Assembly: GCF_003473295.1 (NCBI RefSeq)
Contig: NZ_QRMP01000032.1
Location: forward strand, 1 to 47,976
Reading direction: 5' to 3'
Length of the DNA stretch: 47,976 nt
Origin: Parabacteroides sp. AM08-6
GTDB lineage: Bacteria > Bacteroidota > Bacteroidia > Bacteroidales > Tannerellaceae
Shown: piece after piece, positions 33,138 to 42,438 of the stretch
Layout: each line of letters opens with the position of its first letter
Position numbering within the stretch: the stretch's first letter is position 1
The notes under the pieces: generated by a model
Seen by the model: the letters and a program-made list of their open reading frames with translations, nothing else
What the model was told of the DNA's origin: nothing
Database searches by the model: none
Program-made: the position numbers and the translations under genes

Positions 33138-34532
33138 ATGAAAAAAGTTTTATCAATTCTTGTAGCCGGATTCGCAGTCTTTCTGACTGCGTCTTGTAAT
33201 CAATCGGGCAGTGGAATACTGTTTGACGGAAAAGACTGTAGTAAATGGAATATCAATGAAGGCGTTTCTGTAAAAGATAATACACTTGCATTGGCTGGAG
33301 CAGAAGCAAAAGCCATTTTAAAAAATGGCAAGTATAAAGACTTTGAACTGACAATGGAGCTAAAAACCAGCCCCGGAGCAAAAGGTTCCGTTTGGTTCCA
33401 TACAGATTCTCAACTAAGCAAAGGGTATCATGTAGCAATCAATAATGACCGTACAGATCCTGTTTGGTGGAAAATGACAGGAAGCCTTGAATCTGTTCGC
33501 AATCTGACTAAAAGTTTTATAAAAGAAAACGAATGGTTTCAAATGCACATAACAGTAAACGGTAAGGCTATTACAATTGACATAAACGGAGAACCGGTTG
33601 TCGAATACATCGAACCGGTAGATCCTTACCGCATAGCACCAAATACGGCTGCCATACTCTCAGAAGGGACATTCGCTATTATCAGCGATACTCCAAATGA
33701 AATTGAATGCCGGAATATTGTTGTCAATATTCCTGAAAATCAAAATATTGACATCAAGGCACAACAAGCAAAAGCCATAGATGAACAAAGTGATGAAATA
33801 ATAAAACTTCATCAGGAAGATTTTCCGGTCTTAGATTATCACGTTCATTTAAAAGGTGGACTAACAAAAGAAATGGCTGCCGAACAATCCAGGAAATTAG
33901 GTATTAATTATGCCATTGCTCCTAATTGTGGTATCGGTTTCCCTATCACAAACGACGATGAAATCAATGCGTATTTAAAAGAAATGCGTTCACAGCCATT
34001 CATTATGGCAATGCAAGCTGAAGGACGTGAGTGGTTGACTACTTTTTCACAGGAAGCCCGCGATGAATTTGATTATATATTCACAGACGCCTTAACTTTC
34101 ACAGATGACAAAGGACACCGTACCCGTCTTTGGATACCAGAAGAAACCTGGATAGATAAAGACCAGCAAAAGTACATGGATATGATTGTTGACCGTATTT
34201 GTTCCGTACTGACCGAACCGGTTGATATTTATGTTAATCCATGCTTCCTTCCTACTCCTATGAATGAAAAGTTTGATGAGTTTTGGACGGAAGCTCGTAT
34301 GAATAAATTCGTAGACGCATTAGCTAAAAGCGGGAAAGCTCTGGAAATAAATGAATTATATAACATTCCAAACAAAGCGATTATAATGAAAGCAAAAGCA
34401 GCCGGCGTTAAATTCACTTTCGGAAGTAATAACGTGACTCCCAATGTCAGCAATCTGGAATACAGTCTTCGTATGAAAAAAGAATGTGGCCTTACAGCTA
34501 AAGATATGTATAAACCAAAAATTAAAATATAA
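33138..34532 (+). CDS. Lipoprotein with DUF1080 and PHP-like hydrolase domains
   Basis: A 464-aa protein with a signal and lipobox ending LTASC (Cys20). Residues 28-200 form a laminin-G-like DUF1080 (3-keto-disaccharide hydrolase) jelly roll: ILFDGKDCSKWNI, GSVWFHTDSQ, WFQMHITVNGK. Residues 230-455 look like a PHP/amidohydrolase metal domain: VLDYHVHLKG supplies an HxH pair, with GKALEINELYN and a C-terminal KFTFGSNNVT stretch where PHP proteins have metal-ligand residues. A fusion of sugar-directed and metal-hydrolase modules at the cell surface suggests glycan or phosphate-ester breakdown, but the substrate is unknown. Confidence 0.75.
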   Translation: MKKVLSILVAGFAVFLTASCNQSGSGILFDGKDCSKWNINEGVSVKDNTLALAGAEAKAILKNGKYKDFELTMELKTSPGAKGSVWFHTDSQLSKGYHVAINNDRTDPVWWKMTGSLESVRNLTKSFIKENEWFQMHITVNGKAITIDINGEPVVEYIEPVDPYRIAPNTAAILSEGTFAIISDTPNEIECRNIVVNIPENQNIDIKAQQAKAIDEQSDEIIKLHQEDFPVLDYHVHLKGGLTKEMAAEQSRKLGINYAIAPNCGIGFPITNDDEINAYLKEMRSQPFIMAMQAEGREWLTTFSQEARDEFDYIFTDALTFTDDKGHRTRLWIPEETWIDKDQQKYMDMIVDRICSVLTEPVDIYVNPCFLPTPMNEKFDEFWTEARMNKFVDALAKSGKALEINELYNIPNKAIIMKAKAAGVKFTFGSNNVTPNVSNLEYSLRMKKECGLTAKDMYKPKIKI

Positions 34533-34546
34533 AATGATTAAAAAAG

Positions 34547-34582
34547 AAAAGTCCGTTATTCAAAATAGATTAACGGACTTTT
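34547..34582. terminator. Bidirectional terminator between the lipoprotein gene and tRNA-Gln genes
   Basis: AAAAGTCCGTTA (34547-34558) pairs perfectly with TAACGGACTTTT (34571-34582). It ends the rightward gene and also the leftward tRNA transcript. Confidence 0.85.
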
Positions 34583-34588
34583 TATATG

Positions 34589-34659
34589 TTGTTCAACCAA
34601 GGCTCGAACTTGGACTAACAGGACCAGAATCTGTTGTGCTACCATTACACCATTGAACA
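34589..34659 (-). tRNA. tRNA-Gln (anticodon CTG)
   Basis: On the minus strand, TGTTCAA/TTGAACA forms the acceptor stem with A as discriminator. The anticodon loop is TTCTGGT, giving CUG; the T arm is CCAAG-TTCGAGC-CTTGG. The CCA end is not encoded. It is the second of a tandem pair transcribed leftward. Confidence 0.9.
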
Positions 34660-34694
34660 ATTTTGTCAGATAAAAAAGGGATTTACTTCTTGAG

Positions 34695-34765
34695 TTGTTC
34701 AACCAGGGCTCGAACCTGGACTAACAGGACCAGAATCTGTTGTGCTACCATTACACCATTGAACA
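34695..34765 (-). tRNA. tRNA-Gln (anticodon CTG), second copy
   Basis: Same acceptor, D and anticodon arms as the copy at 34589; the T arm differs (CCAGG-TTCGAGC-CCTGG). Anticodon loop TTCTGGT. It is the promoter-proximal copy, with a -7 box at 34807-34814. Confidence 0.9.
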
Positions 34766-34806
34766 ATTTAATAAATCCGCTATGCCAACACCCTTGTTAG
34801 CGAGTG

Positions 34807-34814
34807 CAAAGGTA
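34807..34814 (-). promoter_or_regulatory. -7 box TACCTTTG for the tRNA-Gln pair
   Basis: The minus strand reads TACCTTTG, 42 nt before the first tRNA. TTG of ATATTGAA further upstream is a possible -33 element. The rest of 34815-34990 is AT-rich and holds only the rsfS promoter. Confidence 0.55.
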
Positions 34815-34953
34815 CATACTTTTTCAATATCCACAAGAATTCATGTAAAAAAAATTTAGCGAATAAACAATTCACACATCCTGTTGTTCTGATTTTAGAA
34901 TGGATACATATATATTAATGGAAAGAAAACATGTAGATAATAAATTTAAGAAG

Positions 34954-34961
34954 TATATTTG
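34954..34961 (+). promoter_or_regulatory. -7 box TATATTTG for rsfS-ftsH
   Basis: TATATTTG fits TAnnTTTG, 29 nt before the rsfS ATG. Confidence 0.55.
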
Positions 34962-34990
34962 CAACTTCGAATATCACTCAATTAAAAATA

Positions 34991-35350
34991 ATGGATCAAA
35001 CAAAAGAACTAGTAAAAACAATTATTGAAGGCCTACAGGAAAAAAAAGGCAAAAATATTGTAACCGTAGATTTAACCCGATTATCCGGCGCTATATGCCA
35101 ATATATGGTAATCTGTGAAGGGAATACCCCGACTCAGGTTTCAGCCTTATCAGATTCCGTATGGGATTTTGCACATAAAAATGCCGGAGAAAAGCCGTTA
35201 TCAACGGATGGAAGCCAACACGCCGAATGGATAGGCATGGATTATGGCACGGTTCTTGTACATATATTCTTACCGGAACTACGCGAGTTCTACAATCTGG
35301 AAAATTTATGGTCGGATGCCAAAGTGACCCAGATTCCTGATCTTGACTAA
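34991..35350 (+). CDS. rsfS: Ribosomal silencing factor RsfS
   Basis: A 119-aa protein of the RsfS/Iojap family that binds ribosomal protein uL14 and blocks subunit joining when nutrients are short. Signature segments are KGKNIVTVDLTRLSGAICQYMVICEGNT and the C-terminal WIGMDYGTVLVHIFLPELRE. Normal length. It starts the rsfS-ftsH operon, with 35 nt to ftsH. Confidence 0.93.
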   Translation: MDQTKELVKTIIEGLQEKKGKNIVTVDLTRLSGAICQYMVICEGNTPTQVSALSDSVWDFAHKNAGEKPLSTDGSQHAEWIGMDYGTVLVHIFLPELREFYNLENLWSDAKVTQIPDLD

Positions 35351-35385
35351 TAATAAACCGGTGCTAATCGTATTGAATATCACTT

Positions 35386-37434
35386 ATGGAAAATAAAAAC
35401 GACAAGTTTAACAAAACACCGAAGAACATCAAACCCAAGATGTTCCGATTTAATTTGTACTGGATGTATGGCCTCATTCTTTTGATGCTTTTCGCCTTGT
35501 TCCTAACAAACGATTCTTCTGCATCAAAAGAGCTGGGTTGGACTGAATTCCAGAAATTGGCACAGGATAACGTTTTCGACAAAATGGTTGTCTACAATAA
35601 AAAAAACATAGTAGAAGCTACTGTCAAAAACGGACAAAAAGGCCTTGTATTCAGAAAAGACAGTGCTTCACTGGGTACAAACCCCAAAATATATGTAAAA
35701 ATACCTTCAGCCGATAAGTTTTCTGACTTTTACGATAAAGCGGTAGCGCAAAATCATATTGATACCCAAGTTAGCTTTGAAGAAGGAGATGATGCCATTT
35801 GGAATTTTCTCGTTTCTTTTGGTCCGATATTACTGATTATCATAGTATGGATATTCCTGATGCGACGGATGTCGGGGACCGCGGGTGGAGGACCGGGAGG
35901 AGTATTCAGTGTCGGCAAAGCAAAAGCACAACTTTTTGACAAAGATAATGACAGAAAAGTCACATTTAAAGATGTTGCCGGACTATCTGAAGCTAAACAA
36001 GAAGTAGAAGAAATTGTATCTTTCCTCAAAAATCCGGAAAAGTATACAGAACTTGGAGGTAAAATACCTAAGGGTGCTTTACTTGTAGGCCCTCCGGGAA
36101 CCGGTAAGACACTGTTGGCAAAGGCTGTAGCCGGAGAAGCCGATGTTCCGTTTTTCTCTCTTTCCGGTTCTGATTTTGTAGAAATGTTTGTGGGTGTAGG
36201 AGCCTCTCGCGTCCGTGACTTATTCCGTCAAGCTAAAGAAAAAGCTCCTTGTATCGTCTTTATTGATGAAATAGATGCAGTGGGGCGTGCACGTGGCAAA
36301 AATGTTAATATGAATAGTAATGACGAGCGAGAAAACACCTTAAACCAACTACTTACCGAAATGGATGGTTTTGGTTCCAATAGTGGTGTGATTATTCTGG
36401 CAGCAACAAACCGTGCCGACATTCTGGACAAAGCATTGCTTCGTGCGGGGCGTTTTGACCGTCAGATACATGTGGAACTGCCGGATTTGAACGAACGTAA
36501 AGAAATATTTGGTGTTCATTTGCGTCCAATAAAAATAGATGACAGTGTAGATACTGAATTCTTAGCCCGCCAAACGCCCGGATTCTCCGGCGCCGATATT
36601 GCTAATGTTTGTAATGAAGCGGCCTTGATAGCAGCCCGTAGTGGCAAAAAGTTTGTTCAAAAAGAAGATTTCATGAATGCTGTCGACCGTATTGTAGGCG
36701 GTTTGGAAAAACGTACAAAAATAACAACAACGGAAGAACGTAAATGTATAGCAAACCATGAAGCCGGCCATGCAACATTGAGTTGGTTACTCGAACATGC
36801 CAATCCTCTGGTAAAAGTGACAATCGTACCACGAGGTAAAGCTTTAGGAGCAGCCTGGTATTTACCGGAAGAAAGACAGATTACTACACGCGAACAGTTA
36901 TTAGATGAAATGTGTGCAACATTAGGCGGACGTGCCGCTGAAGAATTATTCTTAGGTAAAATTTCCACCGGAGCATCTAATGATTTGGAACGTGTGACTA
37001 AGCAAGCCTACGCAATGGTTGTGTATTTCGGCATGAGTGACCGTCTGCCTAACCTGAATTATTATGATTCAAGCGGGCAAGATTGGGGTTTTACCAAACC
37101 ATACAGCGAAGAGACAGCCCGCATGATAGACCAGGAAGTTCAAAAAATCATTAACGAACAATATGAACGAGCAAAAAGTATCCTGAAAGAATATGCAACC
37201 GGTCACAATACATTGGCTCAAGTTCTGTTGGAACGTGAAGTAATTTATACGGAAGATGTTGAGAACATTTTCGGTAAACGTGCTTGGGTTTCCCGTTCAG
37301 AAGAAATACTGGAACTTCAGGAAAAAGCCAATGGCAAAAAAAACGAAACAGAAAAAAAGGAGAACGATAATACAAATGTCGAAATCTCAAATGACAGCTC
37401 GACAGAAAACAAAGCTGAAACAAGTATTCAATGA
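35386..37434 (+). CDS. ftsH: ATP-dependent zinc metalloprotease FtsH
   Basis: A 682-aa membrane-anchored AAA+ protease. Membrane helices lie at about 24-41 and 141-159 around a periplasmic domain. Walker A GPPGTGKT is at 235-242, followed by the [16 protein letters not shown] pore region, Walker [10 protein letters not shown], and the SRH with two Arg. The zinc site HEAGH is at 458-462. The C-terminal 40 residues are Lys/Glu/Asn-rich and disordered. It degrades misfolded membrane proteins and regulators. It is probably followed by cdsA from its own promoter. Confidence 0.97.
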   Translation: MENKNDKFNKTPKNIKPKMFRFNLYWMYGLILLMLFALFLTNDSSASKELGWTEFQKLAQDNVFDKMVVYNKKNIVEATVKNGQKGLVFRKDSASLGTNPKIYVKIPSADKFSDFYDKAVAQNHIDTQVSFEEGDDAIWNFLVSFGPILLIIIVWIFLMRRMSGTAGGGPGGVFSVGKAKAQLFDKDNDRKVTFKDVAGLSEAKQEVEEIVSFLKNPEKYTELGGKIPKGALLVGPPGTGKTLLAKAVAGEADVPFFSLSGSDFVEMFVGVGASRVRDLFRQAKEKAPCIVFIDEIDAVGRARGKNVNMNSNDERENTLNQLLTEMDGFGSNSGVIILAATNRADILDKALLRAGRFDRQIHVELPDLNERKEIFGVHLRPIKIDDSVDTEFLARQTPGFSGADIANVCNEAALIAARSGKKFVQKEDFMNAVDRIVGGLEKRTKITTTEERKCIANHEAGHATLSWLLEHANPLVKVTIVPRGKALGAAWYLPEERQITTREQLLDEMCATLGGRAAEELFLGKISTGASNDLERVTKQAYAMVVYFGMSDRLPNLNYYDSSGQDWGFTKPYSEETARMIDQEVQKIINEQYERAKSILKEYATGHNTLAQVLLEREVIYTEDVENIFGKRAWVSRSEEILELQEKANGKKNETEKKENDNTNVEISNDSSTENKAETSIQ

Positions 37435-37446
37435 TTTCCAATATAT

Positions 37447-37484
37447 AAAGGCAGGCATAAGTTACTTACTTTGTGCCTGTCTTT
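37447..37484. terminator. Probable terminator after ftsH
   Basis: AAAGGCAGGCA (37447-37457) pairs with TGCCTGTCTTT (37474-37484) at all but one position (a possible G-U pair), followed by a T-rich stretch. Confidence 0.6.
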
Positions 37485-37530
37485 ATTTATCTTTTTAAAC
37501 GCATCAAAGATGAAATATCAATTTAATAGT

Positions 37531-37538
37531 TATATTTG
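37531..37538 (+). promoter_or_regulatory. -7 box TATATTTG for cdsA
   Basis: TATATTTG fits TAnnTTTG. The open frame extends to a TTG at 37536 inside this box, which cannot be transcribed from it, so a start further downstream is needed. Confidence 0.55.
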
Positions 37539-37577
37539 CACAAAATAGAATCAATAAACGAACAAAACAATACTGCT

Positions 37578-38411
37578 TTGAAAAATCTTATCATACGGGC
37601 GTTAACCGGCATTATATTCGTCGTGGTACTGGTAAGTGCCATCTGTATCCATCCTGTCTTATTTCTCATATTATTTACATTGATTACAGGATTAACAGTT
37701 TGGGAATTTTGCGGATTGATTCAACATTATGAGAATGCGACTTTACAAAGGGCAATCAATGCCATCGGAGGAATGTATCTTTTTATTTCCACATTTGTCT
37801 ATGCGAATGGATTGGTAGATGGAAAAATATTCCTACCCTATTTACTATTTGTAATACTGACAATGATAGCCGAATTGTATTATAAGGCTTCTAACCCCAT
37901 TAACAACTGGGCTTTTTCACTTTTTTCTCAAATTTATTGTGCTGGAACATTTTCTATGTTAAATTTTATTGGAGCAGTACCAGGTACACCAGGGATTATG
38001 AGCTATTCTCCTCTTTTTATCATGGCTCTGTTCGTATTTGTATGGCTGGATGATACAGGAGCTTATCTGGTAGGATCAATGATTGGGAAAAGAAAACTTT
38101 TCGAACGTATCTCACCTAAAAAATCATGGGAAGGATTTTTTGGGGGTCTCATATTTGTATTAGCATCTTCACAAGTGTTCGCTTGGTATGTACCTGAAAT
38201 AAGTCGGATAAACTGGTTAGGACTGTCAACTACTGTCGTTTTATTCGGCACATGGGGCGATTTAATAGAATCACTCTTTAAACGGACGCTAAAAGTTAAA
38301 GATTCCGGTAATGTTCTGCCTGGACATGGAGGTATGCTCGACCGTTTCGACAGTGTAATGTTAGCCGTTCCGGCCTCTTATATTTATATAGAACTTTTTA
38401 TTCGAAATTGA
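37578..38411 (+). CDS. cdsA: Phosphatidate cytidylyltransferase
   Basis: A 277-aa membrane enzyme making CDP-diacylglycerol from phosphatidate and CTP. It has about eight hydrophobic helices and the CDP-DAG synthase signature near the end: the GTWGDLIESLFKRTLKVKDS segment, then LPGHGGMLDRFDSVM with the Asp pair. The frame has no ATG before the first helix; I choose the TTG at 37578 (MKNLIIRALTGI) because the -7 box at 37531 excludes the earlier TTG at 37536. The 3' end overlaps the convergent PorT-like gene by 14 nt. Confidence 0.92.
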   Translation: MKNLIIRALTGIIFVVVLVSAICIHPVLFLILFTLITGLTVWEFCGLIQHYENATLQRAINAIGGMYLFISTFVYANGLVDGKIFLPYLLFVILTMIAELYYKASNPINNWAFSLFSQIYCAGTFSMLNFIGAVPGTPGIMSYSPLFIMALFVFVWLDDTGAYLVGSMIGKRKLFERISPKKSWEGFFGGLIFVLASSQVFAWYVPEISRINWLGLSTTVVLFGTWGDLIESLFKRTLKVKDSGNVLPGHGGMLDRFDSVMLAVPASYIYIELFIRN

Positions 38412-39105
38412 ATGTAAGCGAAACCATCCGGGATGTTGCCTTCGACAAACCATTGGAATACTTTATCAAATCCTTATCTACTAAATCATCCCGTTTTTTT
38501 TCCAGCAAATCAACCAAGCCAAAACTAAACTTCAATTCGGGACAAAGTTTAAAAAATGGCAGATAAATATCACAACCCAATCCGAACTGAATACCAAAAT
38601 CTGTCCCCTTCAATAATATAGGGGTTCCCTTTTTACGTCCCAAATCAAATGCGCCATAAATACCACCTATCAGATAAGGACGGTAATTATTCACCCGGAA
38701 AGCACTATATTTTACATCCAACGGAAACATCAGATAATTGGAACGAACAGAAGTAGAGAAACTATCGCCTTCTTCATCCCCTTGCTGACGAAAAACAAGT
38801 TTCTTGTCCCCAAAATGAATTGTTGGGGTAAAACGTAAGTTAAAATAAGGATTCAAATACATATCCCCTATTACGCCAACGCTAAAGCCAGGTGAATAGC
38901 TCGGTATTTCAGCATACCAAATTTCACCATCAGTAGCAACACCATTATTCGTCAATAACAAATCCTGCGCATGAAGTCCTACATGAAACCCTAAATGGAA
39001 GAGTTTCTGATCCGCATACGGCTGATTTTTCACCTTCTCTTTCTGGGCCAGTACGCAAGAAGTTCCCAGAACACATACATATATTATAAATAACAGACGT
39101 CTCAA
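38398..39105 (-). CDS. PorT-family outer-membrane beta-barrel protein
   Basis: A 235-aa protein. The signal peptide (about 1-20, ending CVLAQ) is followed by an eight-strand barrel pattern with the family's KLFHLGFHVGLHAQDL start and a C-terminal strand VSLTFNFE. PorT is needed for type IX secretion in Porphyromonas, but Bacteroides carry several PorT-like proteins of unknown role. Its position, convergent with cdsA and away from other T9SS genes, does not help assign one. Confidence 0.75.
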   Translation of the reverse strand: MRRLLFIIYVCVLGTSCVLAQKEKVKNQPYADQKLFHLGFHVGLHAQDLLLTNNGVATDGEIWYAEIPSYSPGFSVGVIGDMYLNPYFNLRFTPTIHFGDKKLVFRQQGDEEGDSFSTSVRSNYLMFPLDVKYSAFRVNNYRPYLIGGIYGAFDLGRKKGTPILLKGTDFGIQFGLGCDIYLPFFKLCPELKFSFGLVDLLEKKRDDLVDKDLIKYSNGLSKATSRMVSLTFNFE

Positions 39106-39213
39106 ATCTTCTTCAGTTTTGAATAATAACGATAAACATCCCTACTTATTGCAAAAATGCATTTATTTGTACAAAATAAAGCGGTAGATATTTTTTAAAT
39201 ACAAAGAAAGCCC

Positions 39214-39221
39214 TATTTTTG
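39214..39221 (+). promoter_or_regulatory. -7 box TATTTTTG for the ferredoxin gene
   Basis: TATTTTTG fits TAnnTTTG and ends 36 nt before the ferredoxin ATG, within the 152-nt gap shared with the divergent PorT-like gene. Confidence 0.55.
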
Positions 39222-39257
39222 CACCAACTAATAGTTATCAATTTAAACGTTTAAAAA

Positions 39258-39428
39258 ATGGCTTACGTAATTAGTGACGATTGTATCGCTTGCGGTACTT
39301 GTATTGACGAATGTCCGGTAGGAGCAATTTCAGAAGGTGACAAATACAGCATTGACCCTGAAATGTGCACAGATTGTGGAACTTGCGCAGATGCATGTCC
39401 GACAGAAGCAATCCATCCGGCAGAATAA
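39258..39428 (+). CDS. 2[4Fe-4S] ferredoxin (56 aa)
   Basis: A 56-aa clostridial-type ferredoxin. Two CxxCxxCxxxC motifs are complete: Cys9, 12, 15, 19 and Cys37, 40, 43, 47, each ending in CP. It carries low-potential electrons, probably for pyruvate:ferredoxin oxidoreductase, hydrogenase or Rnf in this anaerobe. It is monocistronic, with a promoter at 39214 and a terminator at 39471. Confidence 0.95.
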   Translation: MAYVISDDCIACGTCIDECPVGAISEGDKYSIDPEMCTDCGTCADACPTEAIHPAE

Positions 39429-39470
39429 CCGCAGCAAAAAATAGGCCCTTTCAAGAGGAACCTATAAAGA

Positions 39471-39507
39471 TAAGGGGCTATTCCATTCGTGGAAATAGCC
39501 CCTTATT
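39471..39507. terminator. Terminator after the ferredoxin gene
   Basis: TAAGGGGCTATTCCA and TGGAAATAGCCCCTTA pair with one bulged A and a 4-nt-plus loop (39471-39507), followed by T-rich sequence. It also ends the leftward DUF3276 gene. Confidence 0.8.
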
Positions 39508-39525
39508 ATTTCTTTCGTTTCTCCA

Positions 39526-39885
39526 TCAGAACTCTATATCCAGCTTTATCTCATCGGAATCTTCAGACAAAGATTCATCCTCCGAGCCCAATACTGGTTG
39601 TTCTCCGGATTTACACTGCTTAATGTAATTAATTACATCATTCATACCTTCCATGAACTTTTCAAAGTCCTCTTTATACAGGAAAATCTTATGCTTTTCA
39701 AAAGAGACCTGTGTTCCATTCTTCGACTGCACCTTTTTACTCTCAGTTACGGCCAAGAACAAATCATCCTTCAGATTTCTTTTTACGTCCAGGTAATAAA
39801 TCCTTTTCCCTGCCTTGATGGCCTTAGAGTACAAAATCTCTTTATCGCCACCTTCAACTTGCGTTTTCTTCACCGAGTCTTCCAT
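39526..39885 (-). CDS. PUR-domain DNA/RNA-binding protein (DUF3276)
   Basis: A 119-aa protein with the PUR-alpha-like repeat: ILYSKAIKAGKRIYYLDVKRN, then DLFLAVTESKK and HKIFLYKEDFEKFMEGM. A Borrelia homologue dimerises and binds nucleic acid. The C-terminal tail (GEQPVLGSEDESL...) is acidic and likely flexible. It stands alone between the ferredoxin and nusB genes; role unknown. Confidence 0.85.
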   Translation of the reverse strand: MEDSVKKTQVEGGDKEILYSKAIKAGKRIYYLDVKRNLKDDLFLAVTESKKVQSKNGTQVSFEKHKIFLYKEDFEKFMEGMNDVINYIKQCKSGEQPVLGSEDESLSEDSDEIKLDIEF

Positions 39886-40067
39886 TATAGTAAACTTTCG
39901 TTAAACACCCACCCAATTATCATAACTTGCTTCAAATATGTGCATTTTTTTTTAAACAACAACTATTTTAACGTGTCAAAATACCTATTCAAAAATGAAA
40001 CATTACAAAATAACAGCCAATGCATATAAAATTAAGCGAAGCAAGATACTTTTACAAAAAGAATGAC

Positions 40068-40075
40068 TACCTTTG
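40068..40075 (+). promoter_or_regulatory. -7 box TACCTTTG for nusB operon
   Basis: TACCTTTG fits TAnnTTTG and lies 35 nt before the nusB ATG. The 225-nt gap from 39886 holds nothing else evident. Confidence 0.55.
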
Positions 40076-40110
40076 CAGCCAAATTTATAACAAAGTAGTT
40101 CCTTCAAACG

Positions 40111-41037
40111 ATGATCAACAGAATTTTAATCCGCATTAAAGTTTTACAGATAGTATATTCATACTATCAAAATGGAAACAACGACCTAAAAGTTGCGGAA
40201 AATGAATTGCTTTTCAGTCTCCGGAAGTCATATGATTTATATCATTATCTTCTTCTTCTAATTGTCGAAGTCACCAACCTGCAGAAACGTATACTGGATG
40301 CCAGAAAAAACAAGTATATGCCGACAGAAGCAGAGATGAATCCTAATACTCGTTTGATAAACAATCGTTTTGCCGCCCAAGTTGAAAAAAACGAGTCCCT
40401 ACAAAAATATGTTAACGAACAAGGTGTTTCATGGGCTAACGATGACGATTTCATTAAAACAGTGTTAGAACTTATTCTTTCTTCCGATTTGTACGGAGAA
40501 TACTTGAACAATGAGAACGATTCATACGAAACAGACAAAGAATTCTGGCGGACAGTATTCAAAAAACTGATTTGCAGTAACGAAGCTATCGACGACTATC
40601 TACAAGATAAAAGCATCTATTGGAATGATGATATTTCAATTGTCGAAACATTCTTGCTAAAAACAATTAAACAATTCAACGAGAGCGAAGGTAGCCAACA
40701 AAAATTATTGCCTATGTTTAAGGATATGGAAGACCAATCTTTCGCTATCAAATTATTCCGCCAAACACTCCTGAATGGTTCCGAATACCGCGAACGTATC
40801 AACAAACACATGAAAAACTGGGAAACAGAACGTATCGCAAATATGGATCTTATCATTATGCAAGTTGCCTTGGCAGAAATCATGACATTCCCGAGTATCC
40901 CCATCAATGTTACACTGAACGAATATATCGATACAGCCAAATATTACAGTACACCTAAAAGCGGTACATTTATTAACGGTATATTAGATTCAGTTGTAAA
41001 CGAATTAAAAAAAGAAAAGTTATTGCTCAAAGATTAA
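40111..41037 (+). CDS. nusB: Transcription antitermination protein NusB (long form)
   Basis: A 308-aa protein. The last 140 residues carry the NusB helical core (RIANMDLIIMQVALAEIMTF, then the NVTLNEYIDTAKYYSTPKSGTFINGILD signature). The first residues (NRILIRIKVLQIVYSYYQ) also match. Between them is a long helical insertion of about 150 residues relative to the 139-aa E. coli NusB, as is normal for Bacteroidetes. It binds boxA RNA with S10 in rRNA antitermination. It heads a run with yajC, YbbR and coaE. Confidence 0.92.
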   Translation: MINRILIRIKVLQIVYSYYQNGNNDLKVAENELLFSLRKSYDLYHYLLLLIVEVTNLQKRILDARKNKYMPTEAEMNPNTRLINNRFAAQVEKNESLQKYVNEQGVSWANDDDFIKTVLELILSSDLYGEYLNNENDSYETDKEFWRTVFKKLICSNEAIDDYLQDKSIYWNDDISIVETFLLKTIKQFNESEGSQQKLLPMFKDMEDQSFAIKLFRQTLLNGSEYRERINKHMKNWETERIANMDLIIMQVALAEIMTFPSIPINVTLNEYIDTAKYYSTPKSGTFINGILDSVVNELKKEKLLLKD

Positions 41038-41100
41038 TTATTATCCTTACATTTGTGCAAGTATCGAATTTGATATTAACATATTAATGATTATTGTTAT

Positions 41101-41412
41101 ATGAGCTTACTTACTATTTTACTCCAGGCTGCTGCTGGCCAATCACAATGGTCTGGCATTCTGATGATGGTTATTATTGTTGCTATTTTTTATTTCTTAA
41201 TGATTCGCCCGCAACAAAAGAAACAGAAAGAAATACAAAAAGCCCGCGAAGCGTTGAAAACAGGAGACAAAGTTGTTACTGCCGGAGGTATCTACGGAAA
41301 AATTAAAGAAATCGGTGATATATATATGTTGATTGAAATTTCCGATGGTGTACGCATTCGTGTAGATAAAACTTCTGTTTTTGCTTCATCGGAAGACGCG
41401 CAGCAAAAATAA
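41101..41412 (+). CDS. yajC: Preprotein translocase accessory subunit YajC
   Basis: A 103-aa single-pass protein: one helix (about 15-37, ILMMVIIVAIFYFLM) followed by the RPQQKKQKE motif, then a cytoplasmic beta region (LKTGDKVVTAGGIYGKI). It binds the SecDF complex. It lies 63 nt after nusB and 12 nt before the YbbR gene. Confidence 0.93.
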   Translation: MSLLTILLQAAAGQSQWSGILMMVIIVAIFYFLMIRPQQKKQKEIQKAREALKTGDKVVTAGGIYGKIKEIGDIYMLIEISDGVRIRVDKTSVFASSEDAQQK

Positions 41413-41424
41413 ACAAAGAGACAT

Positions 41425-42438
41425 ATGGCCGGATTTGGACAAATAAAACAAACATTCAAATCTGCCCGGATAGAGATTAAGGCTTTTTTGCGTCGTCAGC
41501 AATGGAAAGAAGCCTTGATCTTTTTCTGTTTTGTATTACTGGCTTTAGGTTTCTGGCTGCTTCAAAGCCTCCAGCAGGAATATGAAATAGATATCAATAT
41601 TCCGGTCAGATACAAAAATGTACCTCCGAATATTGCTTTTACCGGAACACCGCCGGAGAAAATTACTGTCCGGGTGAAAGACAAGGGTAGCGTATTATTA
41701 AACTACTCTTTCGGACGTTCTTTTGTGCCAATCGAAGCCAATATGAAAACAATGCCGGAAAAAAGCGGTAAACTGATTATCGATAAAAAAGAAATCGAAA
41801 GTGATATCAAAAAACAATTAATTGCAACAACTTCATTAATAGGTTTTGAACCACAACACATTGATGTGGCTTACAGCACACGTGTAAAAAAAGAAATACC
41901 TGTCATTTTTAATGGGAGCATACATACAGATGCTGGTTTTAAAATATCTGGAGAACTTATGATTTCTCCCAATAAAATTAACGTTTATGCAAGTGATGTT
42001 GTTTTAGATACATTAAAAGAGGTACAAACCGTTTTCACCGAAATTAAAAAGGGAAACAAAACAATTACACGAAATATTCAATTGCAGAAAATAGAAGGTG
42101 CAACTTTCGACCCGGCCAATATCACGATTACTATCCCGATTGAAGAATTTACGGAAAAAACATTGGATATTCCTGTTGTTTGTAATGATTTACCGTCTCA
42201 TTACATCCTAAGGACTTTTCCTTCTACCGTCAAAGTAAACTGTAGTATCCCACTATCACGTTTTAAAGATGTTTCCGCGAATGAATTTGCAGTAAACATA
42301 TCATTTTCAGACCTAGAACAAAATACATCGGGAAGCATACCTCTTCAATTAACCCAAAAACCTAATTGGGTAGATGCAACAACCATCACTCCCGACAAAA
42401 TCGAATTTATATTGGAGCAAACTAAATCAAATGATTAA
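41425..42438 (+). CDS. YbbR-like domain protein
   Basis: A 337-aa protein with one N-terminal membrane helix (about 28-46, ALIFFCFVLLALGFWLL) and two or three extracytoplasmic YbbR-like beta repeats (VRYKNVPPNIAFTGTPPEK and ETLDIPVVC-like segments). YbbR domain proteins regulate diadenylate cyclase CdaA in Firmicutes; here the gene lies with yajC and coaE and no cyclase is adjacent. It overlaps coaE by 8 nt. Confidence 0.82.
   Translation: MAGFGQIKQTFKSARIEIKAFLRRQQWKEALIFFCFVLLALGFWLLQSLQQEYEIDINIPVRYKNVPPNIAFTGTPPEKITVRVKDKGSVLLNYSFGRSFVPIEANMKTMPEKSGKLIIDKKEIESDIKKQLIATTSLIGFEPQHIDVAYSTRVKKEIPVIFNGSIHTDAGFKISGELMISPNKINVYASDVVLDTLKEVQTVFTEIKKGNKTITRNIQLQKIEGATFDPANITITIPIEEFTEKTLDIPVVCNDLPSHYILRTFPSTVKVNCSIPLSRFKDVSANEFAVNISFSDLEQNTSGSIPLQLTQKPNWVDATTITPDKIEFILEQTKSND

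Noticed and set aside
34589..34765. tRNA-Gln pair as an integration hotspot
   Set aside because: Flanking genes are core on both sides and no element or repeated tRNA end is seen.
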